The notes under the pieces were generated by a model. That model had not been told where the DNA came from, ran no database searches, and worked only from the letters and a program-made list of their open reading frames with translations. 64,000 nt of DNA, from assembly GCA_021396245.1 (NCBI GenBank), contig WNYE01000061.1, positions 1 to 64,000 on the forward strand. Direction: 5' to 3'. Below are positions 35,310-49,873 of this stretch, in pieces. The stretch comes from Sporothrix humicola (lineage: Eukaryota > Ascomycota > Sordariomycetes > Ophiostomatales > Ophiostomataceae). Made by a program: the position numbers and the translations under genes. Within the stretch, counting starts at the first letter, position 1, and each line of letters starts with the position of its first letter.

Positions 35310-35505
35310 NNNNNNNNNNNNNNNNNNNNNNNNNNNNNNNNNNNNNNNNNNNNNNNNNNNNNNNNNNNNNNNNNNNNNNNNNNNNNNNNNNNNNNNNNNN
35401 NNNNNNGTAACACGAAAAGACAGGAACACGAAAAGACAGGAACACGAAAAGACAGGAACACGAAAAGACAGGAACACGAAAAGACAGGAACACGAAAAGA
35501 CCGGT
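35310..35505 (+). repeat. 16-bp minisatellite with 97-N gap
   Basis: Six head-to-tail copies of ACACGAAAAGACAGGA run from 35410 to 35505, the last with two changes. The array is preceded by 97 N (35310-35406). The bases just left of the gap (ACAAAGACAGG) look like a partial, diverged copy, so the gap probably lies inside a longer, collapsed array. Confidence 0.92.
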
Positions 35506-38500
35506 CTTCCTGCAGTGGGAAGGCCCGTGTTGGCAGTGGAAGGATTTTGTTCGTTGGTTCTTCATCCGTGGTCTCACGAAAGCCTGACAGAACCTGGTTT
35601 CTAAAGCCCCGTCTGTGGGTTTCCTTTCTTCTACCTCTTCTTCCATATTTCTCTCAAGCAATGTTTCGGCTGAGTATGGTTTCGGATACAATTTTTTGTT
35701 CTTTACGTCTATTTCAATGACCTCTTCCGAAACATATGCACAATTTATCATGGAGGCGGTTGCTATATCCTTCATGATAATGCAATTACCAGTGTCGTTT
35801 CCTCGGTTCTTTTCGGTGGTTATTTCCCAACATCCCAATGCACACAGTGACAGTTTGGGTAGGAACCAGTGAGCCACTGAACCACTGCAGTACCCGTAAA
35901 CACGCACCCACACTCCGCAACCGCCGTCCACACACTCATATTTTTACGAATTGGCTATCCATGGGATACAAAGAATACAAACAAGACTAGGACGAGGTCC
36001 ACGCAGAGGACGCCTGCAGACCAGCGTCCATCTACCCACGTTTTGTACCCCGTCGCCGCCTATGTTGAAACAAATGATACCGCATTGCAGCAGCAGTATG
36101 CTTGATTTTGTTTCTCAGGGTATCAACAAGGGGTGCTCGTCAATAGGACCTGCTGGTTCCTGTGACATTTTGTTTGTTTTGTGTTGCGCTTGTTTCTTCG
36201 CCCTGTTCCTCTTCCATGTCAAAAGATCTGGAGAACCTGGCTTGTTTCCATTTTTATGCCATACCTTCCTGAAATTATGTCGGCAATGAAGGCACCGTTG
36301 TCTGGTTTAAAGCAGTCCTTCGTTCTCAGAATGACCAGCTCCTGGACCGCCTCGGAAACGTCCTGTCATTTCCATGGGGAGGCATCGACTACGCACTCCG
36401 CAGTCTCATGCTACTTTTATGTGTCTATCATCTGGATGTCGGTCCTTGGCATCATATTCACAGGGCACGTCGTACCGAGACCATCTGCCTTCATTTCCCA
36501 CACCCTCCACGCCCCCTCTCATATTTGTCTCTTTCCATTCCCTTCCCCTCGTTTGCACCTCCACCTCTCACAAACTGGGACGCAATATGAGGAAGGCCAC
36601 AGTCACGGCCACGGCCACGACCTGGTATTTTCCAACAGTGGTTGGGCCTTGCTGTCACTGCGGACGGCCAACAGGAACAAATGATGGAAAGACCGGGTCG
36701 TGTTTATTAGCTGTCAGGCACAGAGGACCTAGCATTGGCGCCGTTCGCTCATCGTCTCGTCATTTCCCACCAGTGCCCCATCAGTGAACCGCTAAAGAGC
36801 GAGATACGATGGCACACAGAGCTAAAAGTTCCCTCAAGGGTGGCCTCGGAACCACAGAGGTCTATCAAAACCTGCCAAACAAGTGCCAAAGCGGGTAGCC
36901 ACGTCAAAGAAATCTCCCTGCCAAATCAGATGGTGAATTCAAACCCGGATTGACGAACCAAGAAGGCGAGAATAAGGATCTGCGGGAAATGAACAATCGT
37001 GCCATGGCAAAGACCACGCAAAAAGACCTGGAAACAGTCCGTACTACCTAAATTTTTATCCTCCGGACATGCATGCTAATCGAGATGATCGAGACATCGT
37101 TTCTTCAAGACATCGCATTCAGCAATGGCATCGGCAGATGTCGACGAATAAATCAAAATAGGACAACGCGAAAAGGACAGAAGCATTTAGGAACTGATAA
37201 CAGACACCATCAGAGGTCCTGGAAGCCTCTTTGGGCATGGCATGGACAGCAAAGAGGTCCTTGGTGTCGCCATTTCAGATACGCTCAGGCATATCTGCTG
37301 TCCTAGTGATAGCAGCAGAAGAGATACGACATACAAGAGCACGAATTAAAATCAAATCACAATCACGAGGTCTTCATTACAAACCTGGTATTTGAACAAG
37401 ATCCGTACTCGTCGTTTGTATTTGCACGCACAAGCGTCGGAAGGCAAAGAGGCTACGGGCACAGAAAGTGGAGCCTGTACACCATTCATCGTCCGCCATG
37501 ATACTTTATTACTATCATTTTTTGCGCAAGGCGTGTTTTGCCTCGTTTGCTTGCCTTTGCCGTGTTTCTTATTCTCACACCTCATCGCGCTACATCAGGC
37601 TGGATAGCTACAGGAGTGTCCACACCTGAACCAAACATCGACAGCCGTCTACTTGCAGATGAGCACGAAAAAGAGGAGAGTAAAAAAAGGCAAAGAAAGA
37701 AGCGCCACCAGCCGTTACATCGTCTATTTTCGAAAGACTTTGCTTCGCATAGTCATCGAAGCGAAACAGACAAAGGCACAGAAAGATGGAAGCAGATGCT
37801 TTGACCTCCATAATAGGCAAATGCGTGTGACGAATTGGGGAAGGGAGCGAGAGGGACAGCGAGAATGTGGACAAGAGCTACGTACGGCGTATTTTGGTTG
37901 ATGCTACCCTTTAAGGAAGTTAAGAAGCCAATGTATCAGAAACATAGAAATCCTGTTCCTGGGAAATATGGAGGAGGGCAAACAAAAAGACAAAGAACGA
38001 TGACACTGTTCTCGGGCACGTACAGGAACGAGCACAAGCGATAACGGTCAAGATCCGGTGACTACCCGTTGTCCTGATCTCATTGAATAGTCGCAGAGAG
38101 CTATCAAACGGCCAGGACTTTGAGAAGAAAGGAAGACAGGGAGAGAGAAGAGAGGAGGGAGAAAAAAAAATCAAACGGCCGCGGCCTTCCGCTCCATCTT
38201 CTCCATGTGAGACGATACGCCCCCCCTCTCTGCCTCCTCTTTTTCTTCTCATCAAACTGGCCAATCCTATTCTTTGAACACCATTCAGACAGTCGGTCCT
38301 CGCCTTCTCTTTGGCTAGAACAAACAAACTGTCCGATCAGTGGGATCCACAGTCCCGACCTCGTGACATGTTTTGAACAAGGAGGATGTGACGGAGGAAA
38401 TGGTTGAGGGGAGGTACGAAAAGGTGTGAGAATGGGGCAAGTGTATGAATACTTTAACATGATGTACATAGTACTTTGACACGACCAGTCACCACCAAAA

Positions 38501-39079
38501 TGGCCGCCCTCTTCACACTCTAGATATTAAGAGGCACACTCAAGACAGCAGCAGAAAAACCCAAAGGTCTACACGCCCATCTCACCCTCTCCATTAGCAT
38601 TTGGACACTCAACCAGGTCTCCAGACACCAGGTTAGCGTAGAGGGAGAGACATGGTAGGCCAAGGAGAGAAGGTGAGAAGGGGTGTGTCGTGTCCAGAAT
38701 GCAAAAGAACGGATATCGCAGATGCGGCGCAAAGGCAAAGGCAAAGGAACGGTAGCGCTGCAGACGCATGGACCTGCACAGGTCGAGGTGAAGGGCTACA
38801 GATAGGGCCAAGCAGCGAGGCTGGTGTGCACGGCGTGCGTCGGCCAAAGAGGCAAGTGATGGAATGCAGGACGCAACGAGCAAGACGCAACGAGACAATA
38901 CGGTGAATAAAGAAAACAAAAATGGGGCAAAGTATGCCGCACGCGGGCTGGGAGGGCCAGGCAGGAAAACAAGCGAAGAGGCGAGGAAGGCGAGCATGAA
39001 GCGAACACGGGACAACCGTGAAAAGGGGAACCCAACGAGGCAGGAAATAATGAAGATGATGACGAAAAGGGGAAAGAAG

Positions 39080-39099
39080 GAGAGAGAGAGAGAGAGAGA
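39080..39099 (+). repeat. (GA)n microsatellite in a purine-rich tract
   Basis: About ten GA units, inside a purine-rich stretch (39060-39130) on the + strand. Confidence 0.9.
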
Positions 39100-42000
39100 A
39101 AAAGAAAAGAAAAAAAGGAGAGAAAGAAAAAGGCCAGGTCATCTTCAAATGCAAGACGGGAAAGGACAATGGAGCATCGGAAGCTGTTACTTGAAGCCCT
39201 TTTTGGGGAGGCAGGTAACTTGACAGACTGACAGCATCATGCACGAACGGGATATAGATTAATAGCCACACCTACAAACTTCGTAAAGGCAAACAGCTAG
39301 ACAATGAGGGGCTGCAGTCCAGAAGCAGAGAATGTCTCCGTCTGTGCCGTCTTCTTATGTCGTTTAATGAAAATAAAATATAGCATTGCTCCAAGAATTG
39401 CTCCAAGAGTTGGACACGTCCGCGATGACGAAGAAGGGACCTGGTCGGGATGCAAAAAGAAAAAAGAAAAAAAAAGAGCCGCGTCAATATCGATGGACCT
39501 CCGGTTTTTGGTAGCTGGGAGTCAGAGGCTCTTTGCCGCCGTCCTTGTCCATTCACTCCTTACTGTGCCTCTTGAAGTGCGTAATTCTATGGCTTTGTAT
39601 GGCGAGGAGATCAATTGTTGTGCTGATTTAATCTAGGTAAGGCGAGGATGACAGTCAGTTCCCTCTCTTTCGTGACCACGGCTCGACAATTATTGACCAT
39701 ACTCTCACCTTCTGTTTCTGGCTTTGGGATACCTCTTCTATTACTATTTTTATCTTTTTGTACTGCAATTCCAGGAACTGTCACGATAGTTGGTGACGTG
39801 CATGGTTGACGTATGTGATCTTGGGCTCACAGCTGCGCAGCCATTTCACTCATACACTCTTTGAGTGTCTCTATATCCTACCTAACGTTCAGTTTTCCTT
39901 CATCCTGTCCCGCTGCGGCAAAGACAAATCCAGGGATTCACTCCCATCCCTAGACATGGAACTGGGAAATCCCGGAGAAAGGGAGACACGACAAGTGTGA
40001 ATGTGTGGATGCCATATCAAGTCAAAGGCTGGGCCCGGCGAGTCTCGATTCTGGCTCAATATGTCGGCTCAGCTTTTGTACAAGCAGCTCTGAGAAGCCT
40101 TTATGATTTACGAATGGGTGCATGAACAGAGTGCACGCATTACTTGCAGCGTCCAAGTATTATCTAATTCAAACTTCAAGCACTCTCTCGATTTGTTCAT
40201 TCGATTGTCTCCCGGGAGCGCCGTCCATTATTGCAATGGAATCAATGATTCCCAGCACTGATCTCATCAATATCAGACAATGATGAGCACAACTTGCTTC
40301 TAGAACAGTCGAAAATAATTAGATATTACTCTCGAAGCTCTTGATGCACTTTATGCCTGCAAAGTCAAATTCTGCACTGACATGATCGGTGTGCAGAAGG
40401 CGATCATCCGTTTAGATGTGATGAACTTGCATTTTGGGCGAGAATCAGCAGTATATTCTTCTTTGGGGATCATAAGGCCTCGGTCAACGTTTTTTGTCTT
40501 CCATCTATGAATCTATGACAGTTCATTCATGCTTTCGACAACAATATTCAAATAAATTCCGATAATAGGTATTCAATACCCGGCAATATGGCCGTATCTG
40601 GAATCAAAAAATAGGAAGGCAATCGGTCCTCGGTCCTGGGTCAGAATACCCGTCATTCGTGATCATGATACGACTGCCGCTCCGCACAATAGCCCCGTAA
40701 GAGATCACCTTCCACCCCGGCTTTTCCTGATCGCCAGGGTAGGACCATGAGATGGAGGCGAACCAACATTGTCCTAGAAACGGTTGATACTGGATGAAAG
40801 AGAAGAGAGGACGGATAGACAAGATCGCGGGAGAGTAGAAGCTGATTCGAAGGGCTTTAGACAACAAGACAAGCTCGCAAACTTGACAGCATGAGGCGAT
40901 CGACACGAAAACCTCTTACATCCAGTTTTCTAGCCACCGATGGCAATGTGCATAATGGTTCAGAGCATATCAGCCAAAAATCACTGACGCTCACTCATCC
41001 ACTATTTTTTTTCTTGTCTTCTATTATTTCTTTTCCTCTTTGTTGCTTCTTCTAGCTTCTGATACTTTTGCTGTTAAAGGTTTTATCCGCGCCTGTTTCT
41101 TTCATTCTATGGTACATGGTTCGGCTGAACTACCTTCTTTTTTCTGTCTGTTCTGATGCTCGTCGAGCCAGATTCACCATATCCTTCAATGCGAGAACAG
41201 AACAAATTTTGTGAAAGTTATCGTTTCTTGATTGTTTCTGCATCTCGTCCACAGGCCAAAGTCGTCTTTGGACGCGCTGCGATGCTTCTCTTACGTCAAC
41301 AAGGCCCGACTCTGCTACATCTTGTGCCGTCTCTGCTGCAGGAGTGCAAGAAATGGAGCTGGGTATGCAAGGCCGGCACGGCCATGCAGTACTCTTGCAT
41401 ACCTTTACATACTATTTTGTTTTATTTTTATTTTATCTTCTTCCAGGCAGAGTGTCCGAGCATATCCCCTGTGAAAGCTTGCCGGTTCGGTCGCGAGAAA
41501 TCATGGAAACTGGAGCAGATGCTCCCAGAATCATGGCTGTCGTCGAGATAGTAGTAAAACGTGCGCTTCTGCAAGATTTGAGGAAGGGATCCCTTGTCTT
41601 GTTTTCCAGACAGCGCGTCATTCACCTCACGTTGGTGGTTTTCAGCCTTGTTTGTAGACCTATGTTTGGTCGAACGTCAATGTTGACATTGTACTACGAT
41701 GCTCGTATTTTCTATTAAAAACATAATAAAAGAAAATAAACGGAAATTTACGCGAATAAAAGGAGAACAAAAGCAAAACTAGAATAAAATAAATTCCAGG
41801 TAACAGCCACCTTACAAACCAGAATTAAACAGGACAACAGATTTTCTGTGATTCTCCTTCCGAGAATTTTGTAAAATTCATTCCGATCAGTGCCGGGCCC
41901 GCCTTCTCCGCCAGGTGAAACCGGGCCTAATGCAGTCCTTCTTACATGTCTCTTTTTGTTTACACTTGTGGGCCACAGCATCGCGGCATTCTTCGCAGCG

Positions 42001-44188
42001 TATATCCTTTTGTATTTCTTTGTTATTTCAGTTCCTCTCCGAAACTTTTGTACCTCACCGGTATGGATACGATGTTCCTGTGTGGATCGTGGATGCGTGT
42101 GGATATCTGAGCGGATATATGGGCGTGTGTCTGATGTGCAGCGGCTAACCACGCTTTGATCTCTTATGGATTTCTTTTGGCTCGTGTCTTGCTGTCCTTC
42201 TAGAAGCTACACAGACACACACTCGTGGGCTTCCCTCCATCTCCTCCTATATCTTCTTCCGGTACTCTCGGGATGCCTTTGTTTCATGTTCCGATTTGGC
42301 AAGGCAAATGTTGAAAAGAAAAGAAAAGAAAACAAGGCAGTACCACTTGAGTGACATAATATTGAAAATAAAATGGCCGGTATTCAAACAACATGACAAC
42401 AGCTCATCATAACCATGGAGATGAACCTCTATGGACATATTGGGCCTTTATTATTATTTAGATTCACAGCCGATGAGAGGATGGAGATAAACTGAAATAG
42501 AATATTGATACATGCATTGACATTGTGCTGTTTCTATTTCTAGTCTTAGTTGCCTTTTCTGTATTTTGTCTCCATTTATTTCGTTGTCTTCTTCATTTCC
42601 CTCCCACGATTAACTTTATTTTAATAAAAATAACAGCCTTCCATTCTAGTCCTTTTATTTAAACCTTTTATCAAAGCTCTCGGATCTGAGAATCGCCGAC
42701 GACAATCCATCGTCACCCCCTATTTGTGTGCCTGCCTGTGCCGCTGAGATCAGACGTTTCTTTTTTAACGGGCTGTTTTCTCGCTGCGTCCTTGCATTTC
42801 TTTTGTTCTTATTTTCGCTTCTTTCTTTTTTTTTTATCCCGTGTTCTGCAGCTTCGATGACCCGTTTAGGGAATACGGACCTGTCAATTACTCCGTGCGC
42901 AACGCACGGCTCCGCCATCGCTACTGTCCTAGGTGTTGTTTGCTGCAGTGAAGCCGTTGTGAGATACACACACACATCGTACGTCGTACTTACAAGCGTG
43001 TTGTGTGGCCTGGTAAACGGGTTGCTGTGCCGTCCCCTCCCACCTTCCCGCCCTTTACTCCTTCTTTGCTGAAAGGGGGGTGAGCAGGAAGGGCGGGCTG
43101 GATGCGCATATGCAATGGCGAGGTCCTCTTCTCTTAGTGCCTTTATCTTCACGTTATGTAGCGCACGGCCGCCTGCCACGAGAGAAGGGTTGTCGTGTGT
43201 GTGTGTGAGCGGCAGGGAAGGAGAAAGGGAGATGTAGAAGGAGGGACGCAAGGGGAAGATTGGAGGAGGGCACATCGGAATAAGGGGATGGAAGATGGGA
43301 GGTGGCCACTTGAAATGCGGCCAGGGCGGAACACTCTATTTTGGATCGAAGAGAGCCTGGTCGACGGGTTTGCGGCTGTTCTTTTGTTATTTACATTCTC
43401 TCACTGTAAGATGAAGATGTATTCCATATATTAAACCACATTGACTCAACCAGGTATTCTGGCCGTTTTGTGGTCTGTTCATTTTGGATATTCGAAATCC
43501 TCTTTTAAAAGCTCCCGGGGCGAACCGAGAACAGTCCAGACTTTGGGGAGGATGAGCACAGAAAAGAGGCAGAGACAGGCAAATGTGAGGCAGCCTTGTC
43601 GTAATAAACCGATCCAGACAAACGCCAATTTAAAGTGCGGGAGGGAAATCAAGAGGGAGGACTTCCCCAGACAGTGGCTGAAATAGGGCCGAGAAGAACA
43701 AACATGGGCAAGGACAGGCCCTTTTGTGCGGGAAAGTGGTTGTCAAGCCACGCCATGGACGACATGGAGTGTTTTGCAAAAGAAATCTCATATAGAGGAC
43801 GGTCTTATTTTTAGAATGATTGTTTCTTAATAAGAGTGAATGCCAAAGATGCTGGTAATGAGAGCCAGTGGACAATACAACGCTGCTGTCGATACTCCGT
43901 ACTCAGTTAAAATCAGCAGTTTGGGCCTGTTGACAGCGTTCATATTGCCGCCTAACAGCATGTTGGTGGTGCACTGTCCGCCTGAGTGCATCCCCCAAGA
44001 CTAGAACAAGCAATTGACGACAGCCGGAGGGCCGATGAGATATACCTGGCCAAAGACCGGAATGAAATATGCCATATGCATAGTAACAACAGAAAAGCAA
44101 AGAACCAGCAAGCGGTGTCGATGTTGCCGTCGCCGTTGGGCCTTTACGGTTTTGTTCGGCGGAGTTGTTGCACCGACTGATGCATAAG

Positions 44189-44195
44189 AAAAAAA

Positions 44196-44224
<29 letters not shown>
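44189..44224 (+). repeat. Poly-A run followed by GA repeat
   Basis: 27 A (44189-44215) followed by a short GA repeat. There is no target-site duplication or retrotransposon sequence upstream that I can recognise, so this is a simple repeat and not evidence of a retroposed copy. Confidence 0.85.
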
Positions 44225-44226
<2 letters not shown>

Positions 44227-47200
44227 ATACAGCACAAAATCAGGGCCGTAAAATACTCTAAAAGGCGGCAAGTACTACACTACATAGGCATCTAAGCCAG
44301 TCATTTGTTGAAGCCATACAGAGTCGATATTTCCCTGGCTTATCGTGATCTGCTCTTTTTGGCCGTCTCTATTTTCGAAACACGCATGCTTGCTTAGCGA
44401 GCGGACACACGGCTCGGCGATGAGAAACTGCAGAAGACGCTGGCAGTTGGTAAGAAAACTGGATGATGGGGTGACTCTGCGACCCTTTTCATTGCATATT
44501 TCACTCGTAGATACCGGTCTAAACCTTGCATATGCAGGAAGTAAACGGCTGGTAGCAAACGGAGCTCGATGGAATTCAAAAGGACGAAAAAGGTAAAACA
44601 GGTAAAAATAGGACAGCACAACGAGCGCACAGCTGTGAGGAAGGCGGAACTGCAGCGTTGCACTGAATGCATCTGCTAGGCCGCCTGTGCAGTGTGGGAT
44701 TGCAGAAAAAGTCAGAGACTCCAAACCGCACTCTGTATGGCAGGCATAATAGCCATTACAAGAAGGAAGATATGGACAGACGAAAAAAGACATCATATGC
44801 AAGGCTTGTCCAAAACGGGAGAGAAAATATCTCGGCATCCTGGAATCCCGTCTTGATGTCCAGTTGAATTGAATTCGTCAATGGGTTTATTTGCCGCTCG
44901 ATGCTCATCTCTATTTAATTCGTGCTTTTTTTTGCTTCTGAAAGACGGCACCCGACAAATGCTCGAGGTCGTAATTTGTGTGTCGTAACACAGTCATACT
45001 TTGGGGAATGTCAGATTTGTTGAGATTCTGCGCTCCTTTATGAGATTCTGCACTGAACCGATAACCGCCACAAGTAAGGAGGGGATGAATGATGAGATAT
45101 GAGATGGAAAGGCGACTGGTCTGGACTGGGGAACTGGATACAATTCGATTGGGGCCAACACATTCCGATTGACGATTCAACTGGTCAGAAGACTCAGGTG
45201 ACACTGGGGATGTAAAGGTTCACAGGATTGTGACTGGCCAGAAGCCGAAGCCGCATGCAGCTTGCAGTGCTACTGCTCGACCCCCCTGACTCTTCCAGCC
45301 TACGACTCTTTTCTCCGTTGCATCCAGAACGGTCTCGGGAGCGAGAGGGCCAGTTTGGTGTCCGTGTTCGGCTCGTGCGGAGGGAACATGCAGCACGTTG
45401 AAAGGCGTGCTATGTGGTACAAGTGCTGGGATGCTAGGTGTGCGTGCAGAAGCAGAATTGCATGGACTCGCTCCAAGGTGAACGACGACTCTGCTCCTCG
45501 CAGAGTTTGTCATACTCCGTACAGACCTCAATATCCTCAGATACAAACGGTGGCCTCCCACCATAAATGCCTTCCGTTTTGTAAAGATCCCGTTTTGTGC
45601 CTTGTGGATCTCTGGCCGCTGAAGACCCGTCCATTATCCACTGACAAAACGCGGCAAAACCGTAAAAGGCAGCACAGCAGGCAGTCAGAAAGACGTATCA
45701 CATGAATCGTTTGGTCCGGAGCATTAATTACCTACACCATCACCCGGTACAAAATACCACGTACAAGGGTAGCTTGCAGCTTGTTTGCTGGCCTGGCCTC
45801 TCTCCACCGATGGAATTGCTCCGTACAAAGTAACAGTCCACTATGGCCACTGTGCAAGATGTCTTAATACGTTGTAATAATGGCACAAAATTGAAGGAGA
45901 CAAAGAGAGCCTCCACAAAGGGCATTAAACACAGTTGGGTGCGACGTTGATGGAGAGCAGGGAAGACAAGAGAAAGATGCGTTGTGGACAAAGCCCCGTA
46001 AACTTGCCCCAGCAAAAGCGGAGATACAACAGTACCATTATCCAAGATGAGAATGAAAATAGAGCCTGGCAAACTTGGCATACCCGGAGTGGAAGGATGG
46101 TGGCACCCAAATACGGCACAAGCGCACAGAGTACTGTCGGCGTAAACGTACTGTGTATGTACGTCGTGTGTCGACAGATCTTGTGGATTGTCTCGGACGG
46201 TCGTCGTGCAACGGCGTACGATAGGGCAGAGGCGCAAACGTGTCGATGGCTTTTACTGTGCTTCTATTCGGGAGGGCATTCGTGCTCATGTCGCGCATAA
46301 GACATGGTGGCGATCAGGATCGCTTGTCGGCCGCGCCGTCTAGACAGACGATCCGGTTGATGAGCAGTCGATGCCAGTAACCGGTTTCAAAAGATGGAGA
46401 GACACACAAAGCAAAGAAAGGATGACGGCCATCATTGCCGACGATTCCCCGTACCTGGATGCCTGATCCCGGATCTGGGTGTGCGTCTTACACGTAATCT
46501 GATGTATGAAGTTTTATTTCTGTTCTTTTCTTTCTTCTTTTCTCCATGGTGACCTCCCTCTTCCGTCTACATCGTTCATCCGGAGATGGCCGAGCTGCGC
46601 TTTGTGCTTGAAATCTGTGCTTTGCAGCTTACACTCTTCCGACGAAAGCTTCATGCGCTTTTCTTCGACTGAGCACGGGCATGCGCCTGGAGTCGCACAC
46701 GATTTTTTCTTTCTTCATAATTATTTTTGTCAGATGAACGCCAAAACATGAGACAAACGGGCATGTCGGAGCGGCCGTTCATGTCAAAAATCAGGCCCTC
46801 TTTACATTTTGATTTTCAGTTTTTGGTGTTTGTTTTAAGCTTCATTTCATATGCCTGCTGTGCTACCCTGCAGAAAGCATCTTGCAAGCAATGGATATTT
46901 GGGAATCATTCTAGCCGCTGCTGAGGATGAGGGAGATAGCAAAAATTTGGACAACTCGGGTATTGCCCTTAATTTTGAGTTCCCTTTATTTGCTATGCTT
47001 TTGACTCAGGGCCACTGCATCTCATATCTACATTCTAAGCGTTGTATCTTACAGCCGCTCCATACGCCTCTTCTCTTTGAAACACAAAACTTTGCTCAAG
47101 GGGGCCCATCCCGAGGTGAGTGTTTGTGTGAGGAAAACCATATTTGTGATCTTACAAGTCAGATATGGATGGAGCACAGAGGGCCACCTCGCATTAACAG

Positions 47201-49840
47201 ACGGGATGAGAGCACTGAAAGGTTGTATGGATGACCTGGGATCTGGGTTCACCGTTTCCACCAGCCGAGATGGCGGCTTCCAGAAAAGAAAGAAAACAAA
47301 CCATGTCACAAAGCGACAAGAAGAAAAAGAAAAGAAAAAAAATTAAAAAAGAAAATTGGCTGAGAAAAGACAGGAAAGTACCTGAAGCGGCCCACAGAAA
47401 CGCCCTGCCAGCTTATCAGTCCCCGACATCATGAGACAAAAGCATATCCACTGCCAGTGCACACAAATCTGTCAGTTCTCACAAACCACGACGCGAAAAG
47501 GGCGAGCAAAGCACAGGCAGAAGCGCCAATCCGTCCCTTACCTCTTGCCTCGTTCCAGCTCAGAAGACGCCTACTTTCTTTCCTCTTTCAATATCTCAAA
47601 GAGACAGGTTGTAACCCTCACGCTCAGCTTGTCAAGCTCTGTAATACGCGGACTTCTCACCATGTGTATGTGTGATATCACAGGTTTTAGGAAGACACCG
47701 AAGTTCAAACTGCTTTCACTGTCTCGGGCTTGGACGTCTATCTTTGTTATTCCTTCCCTGAGTTGCAGTGGCTTTCTCAAGAAACTCGACTTCTTGCGTA
47801 AAAGCCAATCCTTGCCTTTCCTGTAGTTTCTCCATTTAGGTTCGTGGTTTATTTCTGTTTCTACGACGTACTTGCCCATCATTTCTTCAGCGTGCCTTGT
47901 GTGGGGGAACAAAGCTCCTCGCTTACACGATAGAACGCTAACAAACACGGCATGGGGCAAAAGAGGAGACTTTTCGCGCGTCACTAACACGTATTGCCCT
48001 TCCTCTTTTGATTTTATTCCGCCCTGTACCTGTACCCTTTTTTTCTCTTTCTTTTTTTTCTTCTAATTTTAATCTTATTTTATGAGAACAAAACTGTTGC
48101 AAAGTCCACAGAATTAAAACTAAAGAAGGTCAAAAGGACATCTCTCTAACAATCCAGGGCACACAGCAAGAAATAATGGATTGGCATCGAAGTTAGAACA
48201 AGCCTCTCTTCAAAGACCAACTTGACACCGTTGTGTTCAACAAGTGGAGCTCGAAAATGTCTTACATGCAGGCTGGACGAAGAGCGGCATGAAAAGACCC
48301 AAACAGCATGACACTAGGTTCTATTTTGTACTTACAGCTTTACAGCTGACAACTACGTCGTACATAGTAAGTAGGTGGCTGAACAGGGGATGAAAAGTCA
48401 CATCGTAAAATAAAGAGACTTCAGGAACAAAGCACCTGTACTCCGTACTCCAGACGCAGTGTGTATGTGCATGTGTTGTGGCAGCATCATGAAATCACAG
48501 AAGGAACAAAACGGACTCGAGGGGTGCAGTACGATTGTGGCGTTCTTGGAAGACTTGTTCTGTTCTTGTTTTTCACCTTCCCTCTAAAGTACTACTTCTT
48601 TTTTCTCCGCTGTTGCAAGTGCCCGCGCCTATCTAACCAAAAAGGAACATAAGGGAAACACATCTGAACTGCTTTCCCAGCCCCATCCTCTCTCCTTTCC
48701 TATTTCTTGCTAGCCCGAGGACTGTGCACACGGGAAGTCTGACCAGGGTGCGTGTGGCCAACGCCAGAGAGCGTTGCACTCCTGAACGGTGAGTGGACGA
48801 TACCACGCTCTGAGCCGTTTGGGCGCATCTCACGAGGCAAAAATAATGAGTGAAAATAAAAGGAGGGAACAATGTGAGAGGAAAAGGACCAAGCAGGGAA
48901 GAGGGGGGGGAGGAAGAGCGCGTTTTGGCGGTTCGATGCATTTTCTGAGATTGTGGGCGTGTTCCGTATTCCGAGAGCAACCTTGGACAAGCAAGGTACG
49001 AAGTACCTACGACAAGCAGTTTGTCATTGAAAACCTGAAAGGAACACGGAAATTGAGAAAGGTATTCCGTACTAACCAGAAACCAGAAAGGCTGCCAGAA
49101 ATAGTCGTAGAACTTGACAGAGCAAGCTCACCAATTGGAGTTTAATATGCCGAATCGTAATACCTCGAATGAATTTCTTAATAGATAGGAACGAGCACAT
49201 GAAAGCTTACGGTAACTTTTTGAATTTTTTTGCCTTTTTCTTTAATATCTTTTTTACCTGGTGGCAGATTAATGCGTGAGAGAGACAGAAGCCCGGACAG
49301 CAGAGTACGAACACGGCAAAAGCTTTGCGGAGTCGCATTCTGTCAGGTGTCAGTCATCTCCTTCTCATTATGTTTGTTAAAACCGCGCCCTTTTGGCGTC
49401 TTACACGCGTGGGTGGGACCTGGCTGGACGAACTGTACCGGCCTGGTCAGGCTAGACTAGGGTCGCGAACGGTTCAACGTTGAAAAGGAGCGCGCCACCG
49501 ATGTCTGCTTAACCCGGACGGGCCGTTGTTTGACAAGCGAGCTTGAGCTAGGTGCCAGTAGTAAACACGCTATCTTGTATCTTGCCGATTGGGAGGGCCT
49601 GGCCGGAGAAGAGGGGAAGCAACACCGGAGCTAGACCAGGGGCAGAAGAGACACATTTGCACTCTTAGTACGTCGTACGGAGCCTGGGAGCCTGGGATAC
49701 TTCGTAGGTGCACCATGTGCTTTTCTTTGCAATGCCTGAATGTGGCGTGGAAGACTTGCGAGTTACGAGTGCATGAGCCTCACTCATGTGAGGCGAAGAC
49801 CTCCAAAACAATGGGATCAATGCGAATGGACATCAGCAAC

Positions 49841-49872
<32 letters not shown>

Positions 49873-49873
49873 G
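49841..49873 (+). repeat. Adjoining poly-A and poly-G runs
   Basis: 24 A (49841-49864) directly followed by 9 G (49865-49873). Simple repeat; length may be unreliable in the assembly. Confidence 0.9.

Noticed and set aside
34875..35931. Long open frames across the 97-N gap on both strands
   Set aside because: Their length comes from the Ns and the 16-bp repeat, not from coding sequence.
44189..44224. Poly-A run as a sign of a retroposed gene or LINE end
   Set aside because: No reverse transcriptase, coding remnant or target-site duplication next to it.
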